From Candidatus Poseidoniaceae archaeon (lineage in GTDB: Archaea; Thermoplasmatota; Poseidoniia; Poseidoniales; Poseidoniaceae): a DNA stretch of 17,482 nucleotides. The stretch's first letter is position 1. Every line of letters begins with the position of its first letter. The stretch covers positions 1 to 17,482 of the forward strand of contig DUJK01000111.1 of the NCBI GenBank assembly GCA_013329925.1. The letters are read 5' to 3'. The notes under the pieces are model-generated. The model searched no databases. It was not told where the DNA came from and was given only the letters and a program-made list of their open reading frames with translations. Position numbers and translations under genes: made by a program. Of the stretch, positions 15,501 through 17,482 are shown one piece after another.

Positions 15501-17220
15501 TGTTTGCAATAACTTCCGCTTGAATAGGACTTCCTGACATATCAGTAATTTCTATCTCAGTAAGTAGGAATTCAGCGCTTATCGAGGTGCTAATGGCTAA
15601 ACTACCTGTTGAACCATAGTATAGGGCTCCATCTCCAACAGCATCACTGAAAGCCGGATTCGAATTTATTGTAACTAAATCTAATACATAAGCTTCAGAA
15701 AATTCCTCAACATCTAGGGAGATATCATGTAATTCAGCTGCCCAATGGTATATTGTTGAATGAGAAGTCTGGCCCATTAGTAGCCCTTTACTCTGAAATT
15801 TTGTCTCTAGATGGTTTACTAATAATTGACCTTCAACTAGCTTTATCCCATAGTTTTGACCACCTATCGAAGCAATCGATTGGGCTGTTAAGTGGCTTTC
15901 CTGAACTAGTACTCCGGTTGAAAAGTTACCAGTTTGAAGGTTAAAAGCAGTTATTGTAGCGTACCAAACCTTACAGCCAATAGAATTGTAATCGCCTGAA
16001 TCATAAGACTTAGCGGTGGCCAAGTTCTCCCAATTATGATTACCTCCAATAATGTCAACGGCAATTGATTGGCGGCTGGTAGTGGAAGAGAGCACGTCAC
16101 CGATAATTTCGGTATTTGTATTCCTGGTTACTATTCCTGCTTCATCAGAGGCAAAGGAGGAATTATTGATCAACAAATTCCCTTCTTCTGAAGAACGTAA
16201 TGCATATTGTTGCCCAAAAATCGTAGAAGCAATAATCTGGTGATTACCTAGACCTGTTAACGAAATACCATACCTAGAATCTGCTATGCTAACGTTTTGG
16301 ATACTGCAGTTACCGTCACAATCTTGTTCAATTACCGGGAGGTTTGTATCCACAGACCCAGTAAAATCCACATTGTTAATTCGAACCCCTGTGGCACTGT
16401 TTGATTTCAGTAATTGATTGCCATCTGCTTGTACGTCATCAAGAATAAAATGATCAGCATTTGACAAATCGGCAAGTAATGTAACATTGTTTGCTTGTAT
16501 TTGGCCAGCTTGAAATTGTACACCGGAATTTGTTGCTAAGCCAACTGATGCAGCGTTCATAGTGATATTGTTGGCGGTTAAATCTCCATAACTAGCAGTT
16601 ATCGCAACGCCGACGTTAAAGAATCCACTATCTTCGATAGTAGCAGAGCCGGTTGAGCTTATACCAATCGCTGAATTATTAATTGAACCATTATTGAGGT
16701 TTAATGTGCCACTATTCAATATCGCCTCATTGTCGATTGCCTCTGTATTAAATTGATTAATATGGCATGTGCCCAAATTTTTAATCCCGATATAGGAGTC
16801 TATCACAGTGAGATTTTCAATCGTTAAAGCGCCGGCTGAACGGATGCCAGCGTTTGAGTTTTCGATAATTACATCCTCAAGAATTGCTGTACCTGTGGAG
16901 GTTATGACAAGCCCTTGCCAAAGACCGACTCCATGGGAGGTTGGTGATTGGGGTGGAGCACTGGAGAAAAAGTGGGTTCCTTGAGCATTTAGAGTGCCGG
17001 CAATCTCAATTCTGTAGCCGTCACCACCGTCTACAATAACTCCGGGCGAAATAGTCAAAGATGCGCCTTGAGCAATGGTAATATTACCAGACAATATTTG
17101 GTTTTCTGTCCAAGTAATGTCGTTAGTAATTACGGTCTCTGTTGATGATGCCGATAATGGTGCTATTGAAATTAGCAGTAAAGCGACAATTGTGAGCGGC
17201 ACCAAAACCCTTTGTCGCAT
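12556..17220 (-). CDS. Giant beta-helix surface protein with calcium loops and C-terminal anchor, 1554 aa
   Basis: A very large secreted, membrane-anchored protein. The signal peptide is MRQRVLVPLTIVALLLISIA (1-20, cleavage near APLSASS). Most of the chain (about 25-1330) is Asn/Ser/Thr/Ile-rich parallel beta-helix repeats. Residues about 27-120 and 865-960 are recognisable copies of one module (SLTIS..V.., GYRIEIAGTL / GFSITVEGML, then a WQG / WAG strand). A cadherin/PKD-like domain follows (about 1332-1426). Then come thrombospondin-type-3-like acidic loops (1427-1527, DDDDDNDGFIDSRD, DTDNDGAPD, DQDDDGDGTPD) that should bind calcium, and a membrane helix (about 1530-1546) with a basic RMRKGMQG tail. 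The ATG at 17220 has AAAGGATG just upstream; the longer frame from TTG 17250 would push the signal peptide inside. No catalytic motif is seen. A structural, adhesive or polysaccharide-binding role is likely. The three-helix gene follows after 5 bases. Confidence 0.88.
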   Translation of the reverse strand: MRQRVLVPLTIVALLLISIAPLSASSTETVITNDITWTENQILSGNITIAQGASLTISPGVIVDGGDGYRIEIAGTLNAQGTHFFSSAPPQSPTSHGVGLWQGLVITSTGTAILEDVIIENSNAGIRSAGALTIENLTVIDSYIGIKNLGTCHINQFNTEAIDNEAILNSGTLNLNNGSINNSAIGISSTGSATIEDSGFFNVGVAITASYGDLTANNITMNAASVGLATNSGVQFQAGQIQANNVTLLADLSNADHFILDDVQADGNQLLKSNSATGVRINNVDFTGSVDTNLPVIEQDCDGNCSIQNVSIADSRYGISLTGLGNHQIIASTIFGQQYALRSSEEGNLLINNSSFASDEAGIVTRNTNTEIIGDVLSSTTSRQSIAVDIIGGNHNWENLATAKSYDSGDYNSIGCKVWYATITAFNLQTGNFSTGVLVQESHLTAQSIASIGGQNYGIKLVEGQLLVNHLETKFQSKGLLMGQTSHSTIYHWAAELHDISLDVEEFSEAYVLDLVTINSNPAFSDAVGDGALYYGSTGSLAISTSISAEFLLTEIEITDMSGSPIQAEVIANTFQMASDENGEVLVPLFSHGSTVTASIYGTGVSKSLNGGVAGQSIQVPVVPSGDWIISSNTAITIQSDTGLQELTGNLILEDNAVLLIDNTELVMQTGATISISDNASIIGINAAINSDTISITDSGRISGFDNQQSATVNGNVAWSCDGEIATQSLILNFDLSLSSNCHLQVENGEINGQVTVPNTSSLNVTSSLYISVIDRGNPLPNALLDYQGVSYATNQSGEVIIQAVARLIDGQQDYTGSDESILLSFNSFNQVISWDTSKSKSHQFTVSQIEVNEIDLADVILDSVWSPYYLDSDWIIPSGHSLTISSDVVLRVADGFSITVEGMLRASQATITSTGFGDRWAGVILGQSEDSTIELTGSNILEASPAVLIANSGTFEGDDLVFARSLSTEPLITFSSSANASFSLTNSQLSDAGSGCIETNQAPEITLTLVDISLERCGGPAIRASQTNLALSNITVGSGSSDGLVLTSVTGELTGLFGTDFDGAGSLLKLDYINDQFIVKNVTGNVGQSPAITGSYNRAINLQDVELTGAPGIDFDYSSGILSDITLNGEGIGTGLISHHGRFSDNIVLSNVKITGYNVGVDLHADDVDAVSRLSIENSIIDCSTAISVENYPLSVLATSIIGLIEFSGATNLQMYDIMFDIKENISLWDGATAEIFESVNLVSKLDTVVKVGDYDLQANYSDGSIISSLVSGMAPSINIMTYTLDALGGEKSLASLTVNAESIGHPIQTTTLDDLMTEDLFEAITFDLQINAAPQFTIYSPDLIMQQTEFSSIINATDDLDLPTELTYTWTIFDDGGNQIYRHTSTNSSHPMIINSPGSHILQVTVADKLGAQSEKLVQLEVELLDSDQDFTQSCDESNWFDLANSRSCGPDVYDDDDDNDGFIDSRDKWPLDPCVWQDTDNDGAPDNINCPDGKTTDLFEDQDDDGDGTPDVLEGKSSNNDGFDSVTIILLVLILVVIVLFIGRMRKGMQG

Positions 17221-17309
17221 ATTACATCCTTTGCCGCTAACACATATCAAACCAAAGGCTTCTAGTACGAATTTAGCAATCTAGATATGAATTTCAAAAA
17301 TAGATTTGT
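17221..17309. promoter_or_regulatory. Gap between tRNA-Pro and the giant surface-protein gene
   Basis: These 89 bases hold the giant gene's ribosome-binding site (AAAGGATG, complement of 17224-17231) and, by position, its promoter. AT-rich stretches occur on the minus strand, but I cannot fix a TATA box. A T5 tract just after the tRNA is listed separately. Confidence 0.4.
17296..17300 (-). terminator. Short T-tract after tRNA-Pro
   Basis: A run of five T on the minus strand begins 10 bases past the tRNA CCA end. Archaeal RNA polymerase can terminate on U-rich tracts without a hairpin, so this may end the tRNA transcript. The tract is short and the call is weak. Confidence 0.25.
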
Positions 17310-17387
17310 TGGTGGGCCCGCCCGGATTTGAACCGGGGTCTGACGGCCCCCAGCCGCCAAGTATAGGCCAAGCTAACCCACGGGCCC
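17310..17387 (-). tRNA. tRNA-Pro (anticodon GGG)
   Basis: A 78-base cloverleaf decoding CCC (and CCU by wobble). The acceptor stem GGGCCCG/CGGGCCC has seven perfect pairs, with discriminator A73 and an encoded CCA. The T arm is CCCGG-TTCAAAT-CCGGG. The anticodon stem is GGCGG/CCGTC (one G-T pair) with loop CTGGGGG, giving T33, anticodon GGG and the G37 typical of proline tRNAs. The D arm has a weak four-base stem (GGTT against TACT, including a G-T pair and a T-T mismatch) and a loop with the conserved GG. The variable loop is four bases. There is no intron. Confidence 0.93.
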
Positions 17388-17395
17388 GATTGTGT

Positions 17396-17482
17396 CTAAT
17401 TGCCAGATTGTTGACTGAACGGAGCAACCTCATGAATAAGGTCTAAGTGCCCAACATACATTCTTCTGCAACAATATCTGGA
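17396..17482 (-). CDS. Possible 3' end of a gene entering from beyond the window
   Basis: On the minus strand a frame is open from the window edge for 28 codons to a TAG at 17396-17398. The tail reads MYVGHLDLIHEVAPFSQQSG followed by N, and it ends 8 bases before the tRNA. Its composition is protein-like, but the stretch is short and the other two minus-strand frames are also open for part of it, so this may be chance. If real, only the last residues of a gene upstream of tRNA-Pro are seen. Confidence 0.22.
   Translation of the reverse strand, partial: SRYCCRRMYVGHLDLIHEVAPFSQQSGN

Overview
The window looks like the chromosome of a planktonic archaeon, most likely a Marine Group II euryarchaeote (Candidatus Poseidoniales) or a close relative. 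This is inferred from gene content, not from a marker gene. It combines an archaeal PAC2-family proteasome-assembly chaperone, a tRNA-Pro, and a bacterial-type NAD+-dependent DNA ligase ending in a PCNA-binding-like motif. It also has several large secreted or membrane-anchored proteins built from PKD/Ig-like, beta-helix and calcium-loop repeats. No plasmid, phage, insertion sequence or CRISPR signature was seen.

Layout. The left edge (1-2169, minus strand) holds the 5' end of an unidentified gene, a small beta-rich hypothetical, a PKD lipoprotein and a short acidic protein. The centre (2257-5134) alternates strands: a DEDDh exonuclease (+), a RecB/Cas4-like PD-(D/E)XK nuclease (-), and a PAC2 chaperone (+). 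The exonuclease and nuclease overlap tail to tail, and so do the PAC2 gene and its right neighbour. From 5117 to 17387 everything is on the minus strand. Read in transcription order it is tRNA-Pro(GGG), a 1554-residue beta-helix surface protein, a three-helix membrane protein, a PPC-domain protein, LigA, an 848-residue surface protein with a CxCH motif, a single-pass protein with a CX3CH motif, and a five-helix DUF2231-like membrane protein.

How the genes may work together. The last three minus-strand genes (9314 to 5117) are packed very tightly: a TAA stop two bases before a probable CTG start, then a 4-base ATGA overlap, each with a well-placed GGAGG. Two have N-terminal cytochrome-c-like Cys/His motifs with non-standard spacing, and the third is a polytopic membrane protein. 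They may form one extracytoplasmic redox or surface module, and this is the most system-like feature of the window. LigA, the exonuclease and the RecB-like nuclease are DNA-metabolism genes but are not in one operon. No stretch longer than about 105 bases lacks a gene. Several starts were moved from the longest reading frame to an internal ATG (or a CTG) on the basis of ribosome-binding sites and signal peptides.
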